Positions 18,716 through 26,619 of a DNA stretch of 64,000 nt are shown here, one piece after another. The translations under genes were made by a program, and so were the position numbers. The notes beneath the pieces were generated by a model that was given only the letters and a program-made list of their open reading frames with translations, made no database searches and had not been told where the DNA came from. The DNA is from an uncultured Clostridia bacterium (lineage in GTDB: Bacteria; Bacillota; Clostridia; Christensenellales; Borkfalkiaceae). The DNA lies in the NCBI GenBank assembly GCA_947627565.1, contig CANQWO010000001.1:62001-126000 (forward strand), in the 5' to 3' direction. Every line of letters begins with the position of its first letter. The first letter of the stretch is position 1.

Positions 18716-19513
18716 ATGAACGACTTCGGAAATTTGCTCTACACGCTGCGAAAACGAAAGGGACTCACGCAACAGGAACTTGCCGATGAGTTGGGCGTCA
18801 CCAACAAGGCCGTCTCGAAATGGGAGACGGGCGAGGCCTTTCCGGAAACGGGCCTCCTGCTCCCCCTCGCCGACCTTCTCGGCGTGACGGCGGACGACCT
18901 TCTTCGCGGAAAATATTCGCCGCCCACGCCTTCCCAAACGCCGCAGACGGCCCCTGCAACAGAGGGACAGACAGAAAACGAGGCACCCATGTCTGAAAAC
19001 GAGGCGCAGAAACAGGCCCGAAGCGGTGCAAACAGCGGACCTCTGAGCGGTACGGGGAATGCGCAGAGGACGCGCTTCATCCTCGGCATTGCGCTCGGCG
19101 CGTTCGGCGCCGCCGTCTGCATTTTTGCCCTCGTTTTGGCCGCGACTGCCGATGCGAACGGTGCGCTCATCTCGTTGGGAACGTTTTTCGCCGTGTTCAC
19201 CTTAGGCTTTCTCGCCTTGGGCACGGGGGGCGACATCTTGCTCTATGCCCTTCTCACGCGCCGCTATGCGTTCCGCGGCGTTGAGGACGCGGCCTATCCC
19301 ATCCGTTTGAAACGTTTCCGCGGGCTCGTCATCGGCGGCGCGAGCGTGATCTATTTCTCGATCCCGCTTCTGTTCCCCGCGTTTGCGGCCGCCCGCGCGC
19401 TTGTCTTTTTGGTGCTTTTCATCCTTCTTCTCCTCCTCGGCGTTTTCCTCATCCTCTACGGCGCGATCTCCTGGCACAAATTTTCCGCGCCCCTTCTTAG
19501 CAAAAAGAAGTGA
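18716..19513 (+). CDS. XRE-family HTH regulator with four-helix membrane domain
   Basis: A 265-residue protein: XRE helix-turn-helix at 5-60 (GLTQQELADELGVTNKAVSKWETG), a low-complexity Pro/Gln/Glu-rich linker (about 68-115), then four hydrophobic helices (about 122-142, 148-172, 205-225 and 228-255). This is a membrane-anchored regulator of the kind widespread in Clostridia. GGAGGG lies five bases before the ATG and the promoter is close to consensus. No partner is obvious; it follows the FtsX operon and precedes aspA. The 187 bp up to aspA contain the aspA promoter only. Confidence 0.82.
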   Translation: MNDFGNLLYTLRKRKGLTQQELADELGVTNKAVSKWETGEAFPETGLLLPLADLLGVTADDLLRGKYSPPTPSQTPQTAPATEGQTENEAPMSENEAQKQARSGANSGPLSGTGNAQRTRFILGIALGAFGAAVCIFALVLAATADANGALISLGTFFAVFTLGFLALGTGGDILLYALLTRRYAFRGVEDAAYPIRLKRFRGLVIGGASVIYFSIPLLFPAFAAARALVFLVLFILLLLLGVFLILYGAISWHKFSAPLLSKKK

Positions 19514-19628
19514 ACTTTTTTTCCGAAAAAACGCCTCGAACGCGGACATGCCTCCCCTCTTTTTCGTCTCGCGGACATATTTGCGGTACGACGCAGAGAG
19601 AATCGTCGATAAAAAACCGTAAAAACAA

Positions 19629-19657
19629 TTGACGAATGCGCGCGGGTAGAGTATAAT
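19629..19657 (+). promoter_or_regulatory. Promoter of aspA
   Basis: TTGACG (19629-19634), 17-nt spacer, TATAAT (19652-19657). Confidence 0.8.
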
Positions 19658-19699
19658 ATTAACGCAATTCGAAGTCATACACATTTTTCGGAGACACAC

Positions 19700-21106
19700 A
19701 TGGAGAAAGTATTCAGAATCGAACGCGACTCCGTCGGGGAACTCTCCATCGACAGCGCCGCATACTACGGGATCCAAACCCTCCGCGCCAAGGAAAATTT
19801 CGAGATCACGGGCACCAAGCTCCACTTCCCGTTCATCCGCAACATCGTGCTCATCAAGAAGGCGGCCGCCAAGGTCAACGAACAGTATGGGCTCCTCGAC
19901 CGGAAAAAAGCGGAGGCCGTGATCGCCGCCTGCGACGAAATATTGCACGGGAAGCACAAGAAAGATTTCATCGTGGACGCCGTGCAGGGCGGTGCGGGGA
20001 CCTCCGAGAACATGAACGTCAATGAAGTGATCGCGAACATCGCCATCGAACACCTCGGCGGCCAAAAGGGCGATTACACCGTCATCAGCCCCAATGACGA
20101 CGTCAACATGGAGCAGTCGACGAACGACGTCATTCCCACGGCCGGCAAGCTCACCGTGCTCTCGCTCGCCGAAGAACTTCTCGCCGCGCTCAAAAAACTG
20201 CACGCCGCCCTCCTCGGGAAAGCCAAGGAGTTCGACGATATCTTGAAAATGGGCAGGACCCAGCTACAGGACGCCGTGCCGATGCGCCTCGGACAGGCGT
20301 TCCGCGCGTTCGCGACGGCCATTGCGCGCTCGCGCACCCGCATCGAAAATTCCCTCTCCGAGATGCGCACCATCAACCTCGGCGCGACGGCGATCGGGAC
20401 GGCCATCAATGCCAAGGAGGCGTATTTCTCCCACATTACCGAGGAGCTCTCCGCGCTCACCGGGGAAGATCTGAAGCGCGCGGACGACCTCTTCGACGGC
20501 ACGCAGAACGTCGACTGCTTTGCCGCCGTCTCGGGAACGCTCAAGGCGCTCGCCGTCAACCTCTCGAAGATGTGCAACGACCTTCGGCTCATGTCGAGCG
20601 GCCCGCGGACGGGCCTCGGCGAGATCATCCTCCCCGCCAAGCAGAACGGCTCCTCGATCATGCCCGGGAAGATCAATCCCGTGATCCCCGAGGTCGTCAA
20701 CCAGGTCGCCTTCCTCGTGATCGGGCACGACGTGACGGTCACCATGGCGGCCGAGGCGGGACAGCTTGAGCTCAACGCCTTCGAGCCCGTCATCTTCTAC
20801 CAGCTCTTCGAATCTCTGCGCGCGCTCACGGGAGCCGTGCGGACGCTCACCGAAAATTGCATCGTGGGCATCACCGCCAACCGCGAGCGGTGCGCCGAAT
20901 GGGTCAACCGAAGCGTCGGCATCGTGACGGCGCTCAACCCCTACATCGGATATCTGAAGGCCGCCGACATCGCCAAGGAATCGCTCCGCACGGGACAGTC
21001 CATTCGGGAGATCGTGCTCCGCGAAGGGCTCATGGACGAAGCGAAACTCGACGAAGTGCTCGATCCGCTGCTCCTCACGGAGCCGTGCATGACTCGAGGG
21101 AAATAA
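19700..21106 (+). CDS. aspA: Aspartate ammonia-lyase
   Basis: A 468-residue member of the fumarase/aspartase superfamily that converts aspartate to fumarate and ammonia. The start (IERDSVGE...YYGIQTLRAKENF) is aspartase-like rather than fumarase-like, and the mobile-loop signature GSSIMPGKINP is present near 318-328. Also visible are the substrate-site segments QSTNDVIPTA and GRTQLQDAVPM. Length is normal. It is a single gene with its own promoter and terminator, consistent with amino-acid fermentation or anaplerotic fumarate supply. Confidence 0.93.
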   Translation: MEKVFRIERDSVGELSIDSAAYYGIQTLRAKENFEITGTKLHFPFIRNIVLIKKAAAKVNEQYGLLDRKKAEAVIAACDEILHGKHKKDFIVDAVQGGAGTSENMNVNEVIANIAIEHLGGQKGDYTVISPNDDVNMEQSTNDVIPTAGKLTVLSLAEELLAALKKLHAALLGKAKEFDDILKMGRTQLQDAVPMRLGQAFRAFATAIARSRTRIENSLSEMRTINLGATAIGTAINAKEAYFSHITEELSALTGEDLKRADDLFDGTQNVDCFAAVSGTLKALAVNLSKMCNDLRLMSSGPRTGLGEIILPAKQNGSSIMPGKINPVIPEVVNQVAFLVIGHDVTVTMAAEAGQLELNAFEPVIFYQLFESLRALTGAVRTLTENCIVGITANRERCAEWVNRSVGIVTALNPYIGYLKAADIAKESLRTGQSIREIVLREGLMDEAKLDEVLDPLLLTEPCMTRGK

Positions 21107-21117
21107 CATCTATCAAA

Positions 21118-21158
21118 TTCTAAAGGGCCCTCTCCGTTTCGGAGAGGGCCCTTTAGAA
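21118..21158. terminator. Bidirectional terminator between aspA and the feo operon
   Basis: 18-bp perfect inverted repeat (TTCTAAAGGGCCCTCTCC and complement) with a GTTTC loop, serving two convergent transcripts. Confidence 0.9.
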
Positions 21159-21183
21159 GATTTATGGAGATTGTGGAGTGTGC

Positions 21184-21357
21184 TCATTTCTTGGGGGAGC
21201 GATCGCGCTGCGGTTGGCAGCCCGCGCAGTGCGCGCAGTTTCCGCCGCACGCGCCGCAGCCCGTCTTCCCCTGCTTCTTTCGTAGGATGGAAACGATCAC
21301 GACCGCGGCGACGAATGACGCCGCAGCGATGATGATGAGAATCTCCCACCAACTCAT
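21184..21357 (-). CDS. FeoB-associated Cys-rich membrane protein
   Basis: A 57-residue protein: one membrane helix (about 4-25), basic stop-transfer RKK, then a cysteine cluster CGACGGNCAHCAGC. It belongs to the small Cys-rich proteins encoded just after feoB in many Bacillota (FeoB-associated, FeoC-position). Its ATG overlaps the feoB stop (ATGA at 21357-21354), so it is coupled to feoB translation. A role in metal handling at the FeoB pore is inferred. Confidence 0.85.
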   Translation of the reverse strand: MSWWEILIIIAAASFVAAVVIVSILRKKQGKTGCGACGGNCAHCAGCQPQRDRSPKK

Positions 21358-23762
21358 TTTGTCTCCTCCCCATCGCTCACGGCGACCTCTTTCAACGCGC
21401 TGACCTCGGACATGGTACCCTCGTTTTCGATGGGATGCTTCCGATTCCAGAACCAGATCCCCAGCCCTGCGGCCGCAAATACCGCGAAGATCGGGAAGAT
21501 CGTCCACCACCAACTGCCGACAAGATAGATGACGGTGCCGACGGTATAGGAGGTCACGAGCCAGAAGAGGATCGTCCATGCGAATTTGCCCTTGGGAAGT
21601 TCGGCCTTGGCCGTCGCGCAGGCGGCGAAGCAGGGAATGGTGACCATGTTGAACGCGATGAACGAGATGAGTGCGGGGATCGTGATGCCCGTCGCCGTGA
21701 TCATCGTGACGGCCTCGAGCACGCCGTCCTCCGTCGCGATATAGGCGCCGGCGACCGTTGCGGCAAGCGTCCCGAACGTCGCGATGACGTTCTCCTTTGC
21801 GACGAGGCCGGTCATGGCCGCCACCGCAAACACCCAACCCACTTCACTGAGCTGCGAGCCGAAGCCGAGCGGTGTGAAGAGCGGCTGAATGAGCATGCCG
21901 ATCGAGCCGAGAATGCTGCGGTCCATCTGCAAATTGACAAGCCCTTCCGCCTCCGCGAGCGAGGCGTATTTTACGGGATCGCTCTGATAGAGTTCCTGCG
22001 CGTCCTGAAGGAGGAAGTGCCAATTCCAACTGAACGAGGACAGAAACCAAATGATGATCGTCGAGGCGAAGATGATGGTGAACGCCTTCTTGACGAAGTG
22101 CTTGGTCTTATCCCACAAATGGATCATGAGGCCCTTGAAGAGCGGCTTATGATAGGCGGGCAGCTCCATGATAAAGGGAGGCGTCTCGCCGCGCATCGTG
22201 GTGTTGCGCATCAGCAGCACGCAGACGATGGCCGTCACGATGCCGATGAGATACATGCCGTAGGTGATGAGATCGGCATTCCCCACGCCGAAGACTTGCA
22301 CGATCCCCCCCGCGATCGCCGTCAGAATGGGCAGTTTTGCGCCGCACGAGAACATCGGGATGACGCGGATCGTCGCCGTGCGCTCCTTGTCGTCGGCAAG
22401 CGTGCGCGTGTTGATCATGGCGGGAAGTCCGCAGCCGAAGCCCATGATCATGGGCATGAACGCCCTTCCCGAGAGCCCGAAGCGGCGGAAGATGCGGTCG
22501 AGGATGAATGCTACGCGGGCCATGTAGCCGGAGTCCTCCAAAATGGAGAAGAACAGGAACAGCGTCAAAATCTGCGGCAAGAAGCCGAGCACGGCGGAAA
22601 GTCCGCCCCAGATGCCGTCGCCGAGGAAACTTCCGACCCAGAGCGGCGCGTTTGCCGTCGCAATGCCGATGAGTTCGCCGACCCAGTCGAGGCACCAGGT
22701 GAAGAGATTGGCAAGGATGACGCCCGGCGAGAAGACGGCGCCGTCGTAGAAACAGGCGAGGAGCGTCGTCGCGGCGTTCTCCTCCCAACCGAGGCCGCCC
22801 TTCTCCACCGCCGCGAACAGGCCGGGAAGTCTGCCGCCCGAGATCGCGGAGAGAAAGAGGAAGTCCTCGGAGAAGGTGAGATGGAAGATGGCGAACAGGA
22901 TGACGAGAAAGATGGGAATGCCCGCCCATTTGTTGGTGAGCACCTTATCCGCCTTGTCGCTCCTCGAAAGTTTTTCGCCCTTCTCCTTTTTGCGGTATGC
23001 CGAAGAATAGTTGGCGGCGATATATTTGTATCGCGCGTCTGCGACGACGGCCTCGAGGTCATCGCCGAACGTATCGTCTTGGAACGTCGCCTTGAACTCG
23101 TCGACCATTTTGACGAGCTCGGGATGCATCTTCACCTCGATCTCGTCCATCTCCGCCAGCTTGACGGCGTGGAAGAGCGGCGCGTCCACCTTGGCGCCCT
23201 TCAGAGCGATGTTGACGTCCCTGACGAGGTGCGCGAGCGGAGAATCGTGGAGAACGGTCACGCCGGCGCGCGGCTTTTTGGCGACGGAGACGGCTCTGTC
23301 CATGAGCTCCTTGATGCCCGTGCCCTTGAGCGCCGAAATGGCGACGACGGGGAGCCCGATCTTGCGCTCTAACTCGTCGGCGTCGATGACGTCGCCGTTC
23401 TTTTCCACCGCGTCCATCATGTTGAGCGCGATGATGATGGGGACGTCGATCTCCATGAGCTGCGTGGTGAGATAGAGGTTGCGCTCGAGATTGGTCGCGT
23501 CGACGATGTTGATGACGCACTCGGGCCTTTCATCGAGGATGAAATTGCGGGAAATGACCTCTTCGGGCGTATAGGGTGAGAGCGAATAGATGCCGGGCAG
23601 ATCGACGATCTTTACCGGTTCCTCCCCCCGCTTATATGTACCCTCGCGCTTATCGACGGTGACACCCGGCCAGTTGCCGACGTAGGCCGTGGAGCCCGTG
23701 AGGAGATTGAAGAGTGTGGTCTTGCCGCAGTTGGGGTTGCCCGCCAAGGCGAACTTCATCAT
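21354..23762 (-). CDS. feoB: Ferrous iron transporter FeoB
   Basis: An 802-residue Fe(II) transporter. The N-terminal G domain has G1 GNPNCGKT (8-15), G2 region at VGNWPGVTVDK, G3 DLPGIYSLSPYTPEE and G4 NMMD, with the helical GDI-like spacer to about 270. The membrane part (about 285-780) shows the paired Gate/core regions, including FGCGLPAMINTRTL. The overlapping ATGA with feoA upstream and with the Cys-rich gene downstream indicates one operon from the promoter at 24349-24377, which is flanked by three operator palindromes. Confidence 0.96.
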   Translation of the reverse strand: MMKFALAGNPNCGKTTLFNLLTGSTAYVGNWPGVTVDKREGTYKRGEEPVKIVDLPGIYSLSPYTPEEVISRNFILDERPECVINIVDATNLERNLYLTTQLMEIDVPIIIALNMMDAVEKNGDVIDADELERKIGLPVVAISALKGTGIKELMDRAVSVAKKPRAGVTVLHDSPLAHLVRDVNIALKGAKVDAPLFHAVKLAEMDEIEVKMHPELVKMVDEFKATFQDDTFGDDLEAVVADARYKYIAANYSSAYRKKEKGEKLSRSDKADKVLTNKWAGIPIFLVILFAIFHLTFSEDFLFLSAISGGRLPGLFAAVEKGGLGWEENAATTLLACFYDGAVFSPGVILANLFTWCLDWVGELIGIATANAPLWVGSFLGDGIWGGLSAVLGFLPQILTLFLFFSILEDSGYMARVAFILDRIFRRFGLSGRAFMPMIMGFGCGLPAMINTRTLADDKERTATIRVIPMFSCGAKLPILTAIAGGIVQVFGVGNADLITYGMYLIGIVTAIVCVLLMRNTTMRGETPPFIMELPAYHKPLFKGLMIHLWDKTKHFVKKAFTIIFASTIIIWFLSSFSWNWHFLLQDAQELYQSDPVKYASLAEAEGLVNLQMDRSILGSIGMLIQPLFTPLGFGSQLSEVGWVFAVAAMTGLVAKENVIATFGTLAATVAGAYIATEDGVLEAVTMITATGITIPALISFIAFNMVTIPCFAACATAKAELPKGKFAWTILFWLVTSYTVGTVIYLVGSWWWTIFPIFAVFAAAGLGIWFWNRKHPIENEGTMSEVSALKEVAVSDGEETK

Positions 23763-23992
23763 TTCGTCACCTCCAACGTCACGAAATCGGCCTCCGATTT
23801 CCTGAGCGTAAGCTCATAGCCGCGAATGGTGACTTCGATGGGATCGCCGAGCGGCGCCCGCTTCCTTAAAAGCACTTCCGCGCCCGGCGTCACGCCCATG
23901 TCGAACAGCCTTCTGCGGACGCGCCCTTCCCCGGAGACCGCCTTGATGACGCCCTTTTCTCCGATGGAAAACTCACTTAAGAGTTTTGTCAT
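23759..23992 (-). CDS. feoA: FeoA-domain protein (second)
   Basis: A 77-residue SH3-like FeoA protein, with the signature GEGRVRRRLFDMGVTPGAEV at 21-40 and IEVTIRGYELTLRKSEA near the end. FeoA binds the FeoB G domain or membrane region and is needed for transport. The start at 23992 is the first Met; a longer open frame upstream overlaps the other feoA and is not used. The stop overlaps the feoB ATG (ATGA). Confidence 0.93.
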   Translation of the reverse strand: MTKLLSEFSIGEKGVIKAVSGEGRVRRRLFDMGVTPGAEVLLRKRAPLGDPIEVTIRGYELTLRKSEADFVTLEVTK

Positions 23993-24044
23993 AAAACCTA
24001 CCTCCCAAAAATTGTTTTGCCTGAATGAATGACCGTCCCACGCC

Positions 24045-24257
24045 TTATGCGACGTAGATGCGGGAAGCGACACTCTTATCGAGCGCCAGCCGCCCCTCTT
24101 TGACGCGGCAGACCGTGCTGCCCCCGCTCGAAGAAATGACGGTGATCGTTCCGTCGACAAGGACGCCCAAATTGGAAAGATGCTTCTTCGTCTTGTCGTC
24201 GGCAATGATCTTGACGATTTTGACCTCCCTGCCGAGAGGTGCGAGCAATAACGGCAT
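24045..24257 (-). CDS. feoA: FeoA-domain protein (first)
   Basis: A 70-residue, more divergent FeoA-type protein (PLGREVKIVKIIADDKTKKHLSNLGVLVDGTITVISS). Two consecutive feoA genes before feoB is a frequent clostridial arrangement. The start at 24257 is chosen for AAAGGAG seven bases upstream; a TTG two codons earlier is too close to that site. The proximal operator (24273-24288) overlaps the leader just before the ribosome-binding site. Confidence 0.88.
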   Translation of the reverse strand: MPLLLAPLGREVKIVKIIADDKTKKHLSNLGVLVDGTITVISSSGGSTVCRVKEGRLALDKSVASRIYVA

Positions 24258-24272
24258 AAACAATCTCCTTTG

Positions 24273-24288
24273 GTTCGCTTACGCGAAC
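24273..24288. promoter_or_regulatory. feo operator 2 (GTTCGCTTACGCGAAC)
   Basis: 16-bp palindrome in the feo leader; on minus CAGTTCGC-N4-GCGAACCAAAGG, nearly the same as the HMA-gene operator and its flank. Confidence 0.65.
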
Positions 24289-24325
24289 TGATCTTCATAA
24301 AATTCTTCCGCCGACTGCGGAAGCT

Positions 24326-24341
24326 GTTCGCAATTGCGAAC
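24326..24341. promoter_or_regulatory. feo operator 1 (GTTCGCAATTGCGAAC)
   Basis: Perfect 16-bp palindrome located at the predicted feo transcription start, directly after the -10 box. A bound metal-loaded DtxR-family repressor would block initiation (inference). Confidence 0.7.
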
Positions 24342-24348
24342 TGACATT

Positions 24349-24377
24349 ATTTTAACACGCGCCGTCCGCCTTGTCAA
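24349..24377 (-). promoter_or_regulatory. Promoter of the feo operon
   Basis: Minus-strand TTGACA (24377-24372), 17-nt spacer, TAAAAT (24354-24349), flanked by operators 1 and 3. Confidence 0.8.
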
Positions 24378-24404
24378 CTGTTTTTTATCACATTTTCAAA
24401 AAAA

Positions 24405-24420
24405 GTTCGCAAATGCTAAC
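24405..24420. promoter_or_regulatory. feo operator 3 (GTTCGCAAATGCTAAC)
   Basis: Imperfect copy of the same palindrome (one half-site GCTAAC instead of GCGAAC), about 30 bp upstream of the feo -35 box. Confidence 0.55.
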
Positions 24421-24845
24421 TGTTTTTTTGACGGCCGCCACGATGCGTCGCTCCGGGCCATTTATGGAGTCCGCATGCCGCCGCTACGGGTAAGCGCTAT
24501 AGGCACGCGCGCGTGCGTGCATTCATAAAGTGCCACCGTAAAAAATCGCTACCGTGAATAAACGGCGCGGATCGCAAAGAACCGCGGACGCCTATGCATC
24601 CACCGCGGGGCGTTCGCCAAGGCCCAACGCTTCCTCCGTCCTCCCGACGGCGGGCGCGCGGACGTCCAAGATGTTGAGAGGCGGGAAACGGCGTCTGAGG
24701 GGGGCAAGCCGCGGAACGGCGCGACGCTTCGGACATGCCCCCCACCGCCCTCCGAAACGCGCAAGGACGCCGGGACGGACGGGGCATGTCGGAGGGCAAA
24801 ACGGCTTTGAAGCGCACTCGCGGACATGCCCCCTCCCGAGGCGTT
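24421..24845. other. GC-rich non-coding block with repeated GACATGCCCC
   Basis: No open frame here has coding character. The decamer GACATGCCCC occurs at 24732-24741 (+), 24781-24790 (as GGGGCATGTC) and 24823-24832 (+); the first two form an inverted repeat. GCCCTCCGA/TCGGAGGGC is a second inverted pair. It may be a decayed mobile or repeat element. Confidence 0.5.
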
Positions 24846-24851
24846 CAAAAG

Positions 24852-24966
24852 TTATCCACAAAAAACTGTGGAATGTGGATAACTTTTCGGTATATTTTCC
24901 GTTCATACGTTCGTATTTTGTCGAAACTCGTCGAATTGGGAGAAAATGTGGATAAAATGTGGATAA
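24852..24966. promoter_or_regulatory. Cluster of four perfect DnaA boxes
   Basis: TTATCCACA occurs at 24852-24860 (+) and as TGTGGATAA at 24874-24882, 24947-24955 and 24958-24966, within an AT-rich stretch running on to about 25090. About 0.5 such 9-mers are expected in 64 kb on both strands. Possibilities are an origin, a DnaA titration/reactivation site, or DnaA-controlled transcription. No dnaA, dnaN, rpmH or parAB lies nearby. Confidence 0.7.
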
Positions 24967-25004
24967 CTTTATTCATTTTGTATGCATACAATCCAAGAAA
25001 TCAG

Positions 25005-25051
25005 GTCAAAAAACAATGAAAATCCGCGATTTGTTGACAAATTTCCGCGGA
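25005..25051 (-). terminator. Terminator of the spoVA genes
   Basis: Minus-strand stem TCCGCG...ATTTGT with a 2-base loop (25023-25051), followed by TTTTCATTGTTTTTT, about 50 bp after the spoVAE stop. Confidence 0.65.
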
Positions 25052-25100
25052 ATAACTTTCATTTTGGACTGTAAAAACCGCAAATACGGCAGGATCGCGC

Positions 25101-25478
25101 TCAATTATATTTGGTGTGCGAGCGGAACAGGAGCGCCATGATGAAGGAGAAAACGACGGCCGCGGATACGCCCGCGCTGGCGGCCGCGAGCGGGCCCGTA
25201 AGCGCCTGAAAGAGCCCCTCCTGCGCCCCCTTCATGCCGCCGTTGGCGAGGAGATAGCCGAAACCCGAGATGGGAACGGTTGCGCCCGCGCCGGCGAAGT
25301 CGACGAGGGGCTGATACAGGCCGAGCGCGGTGAGGGCGATCCCGGACAGCATGAACAGGACGAGGATCTTCCCGGCGGTGAGGTCCGTAAAATTGATCAC
25401 GATCTGGGCGATCATGCAGATGAGTCCCCCCACGGCGAAGGCCTTGGCGAACATGAAAACGATGTTGAGATATTCCAT
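25101..25478 (-). CDS. spoVAE: Stage V sporulation protein AE
   Basis: A 125-residue membrane protein with about four helices, of the SpoVAE (SpoVAEb) type: AVGGLICMIAQIVINFT near the start and LVDFAGAGATVPISGFGYLLANG in the middle are the family signature. It is part of the SpoVA channel that moves Ca-dipicolinate into the forespore and out at germination. The ATG at 25478 has AAAGGGG six bases upstream; in-frame starts further upstream overlap spoVAD. Directly follows spoVAD. Confidence 0.92.
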   Translation of the reverse strand: MEYLNIVFMFAKAFAVGGLICMIAQIVINFTDLTAGKILVLFMLSGIALTALGLYQPLVDFAGAGATVPISGFGYLLANGGMKGAQEGLFQALTGPLAAASAGVSAAVVFSFIMALLFRSHTKYN

Positions 25479-25513
25479 ATGTATCCCCTTTCGCATCGCC
25501 GCAGAAGGAGCGC

Positions 25514-26506
25514 TCAGCGCTCCAACGTGACGGCGTGCGCAATGCAGGGGATGCTCTCCCCCTGTCCCGAGGAGACGGTGGAGAGCAGGGCGCCCGTCGC
25601 GACGAAAAGAATGCGCTTGAAACTGCCCGCCATCAATTTGGAATAGAGATAGGAATTGAGCACCACGGCGGAACATCCGGCGCCGCTGCCGCCCTGAAAT
25701 TCATCCTCGAGAACGTCGTAGATGATCTCGCCGCAATCGACATGGTTCGCCGAGATATCCAATCCTTTTTCCCAGGTGAGGTCCTTCAAAATGCGGCTTC
25801 CGAGCGCACCGAGGTCGCCCGTGACGATCAGATCGTAGGTCTCGATGTTCTCCTTCGTCCCGCGGAAGTGGGCGAGGATGGTATCGCACGCCGCCGGGGC
25901 CATGGCGGCGCCCATGTTGTTGACGTCGGTGACGCCGTAATCGACGACCTTGCCGAGCGTTGCGGAGGTGATCCTGACGCCGTCCCCCTCCCCCGTCACG
26001 AGCGCCGCGCCCGCGCCCGTGACCGTCCACTGCGATTGCGGAGGACGCGTGCAACCGAGCTCCAGCGGATAGCGGTATTGCCGCTCCGCCGAGGCGAAAT
26101 GACTGCCCGTCGCCGCCACGGCCCGCCGGATATATCCGCCGTCCACAAAGGCGGCCGAGACCGCGAGCGATTCCGCCATCGTCGAACATGCGCCGTAGAC
26201 GCCTAAAAACGGGACGGAAAAATCGCGGGCCGCAAAGCTCGCCGAAATAATTTGGTTGAGAAGATCGCCCGAAACGATCATATCGACCTCGTTGCGATCC
26301 AGACCGGCGTTGGAGATCGCGCCGTCGATGACGGTGGAGAGCATCTTACACTCCGCCTTTTCATACGTCGATTCGCCGTACATATCGTCCGAGAGCGCCG
26401 TCTCGACATATCTGCCGATGATGCCGCGGCATTCCTTGGGGCCCGCAATGGTGCTCGTCGCAACGATGCGCGGTTGGTTTTTGAAATAAATGGTTTGATT
26501 TCCCAT
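25514..26506 (-). CDS. spoVAD: Stage V sporulation protein AD
   Basis: A 330-residue thiolase-fold protein of the spore inner membrane that binds dipicolinic acid. Characteristic are GVYGACSTMAESLAVSA (C in the thiolase Cys position) at about 120-136, ATGSHFASAERQYRYPLELG and VNNMGAAMAPAACDTI. The start at 26506 (MGNQTIYFKNQPRI) fits the family and has GAGG upstream. spoVAC normally precedes spoVAD, but the upstream gene here is the unrelated membrane protein of the GTPase locus, so spoVAC must be elsewhere or absent. Confidence 0.94.
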   Translation of the reverse strand: MGNQTIYFKNQPRIVATSTIAGPKECRGIIGRYVETALSDDMYGESTYEKAECKMLSTVIDGAISNAGLDRNEVDMIVSGDLLNQIISASFAARDFSVPFLGVYGACSTMAESLAVSAAFVDGGYIRRAVAATGSHFASAERQYRYPLELGCTRPPQSQWTVTGAGAALVTGEGDGVRITSATLGKVVDYGVTDVNNMGAAMAPAACDTILAHFRGTKENIETYDLIVTGDLGALGSRILKDLTWEKGLDISANHVDCGEIIYDVLEDEFQGGSGAGCSAVVLNSYLYSKLMAGSFKRILFVATGALLSTVSSGQGESIPCIAHAVTLER

Positions 26507-26565
26507 AGATCCCTCGATTGCATTTTCCGCAGACCGACGGGTTTTTATGCGCTGACAGACATGAC

Positions 26566-26591
26566 AAAACGGCCCCGCTTCCGCGAGGCCG
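26566..26591 (-). terminator. Terminator of the chaperone-GTPase transcription unit
   Basis: Minus-strand CGGCC-TCGCG-GAAG-CGGGGCCG hairpin followed by TTTTGTC, 29 bp after the last gene of the locus. Confidence 0.65.
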
Positions 26592-26619
26592 CTCATGGGA
26601 AATTCGTCGTTGCCGTCTT

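Noticed and set aside
21435..23372. 645-codon plus frame opposite feoB
   Set aside because: Charged low-complexity translation typical of a shadow; feoB is certain on minus.
24554..24955. 133-codon frame across the GC-rich block and DnaA boxes
   Set aside because: Crosses the composition boundary, is Arg-rich without domains and includes the DnaA boxes; not a gene.
24852..24966. Calling the DnaA-box cluster the chromosomal origin
   Set aside because: No dnaA, dnaN, rpmH or par genes are near, and flanking genes converge on it; kept only as a DnaA-box cluster.
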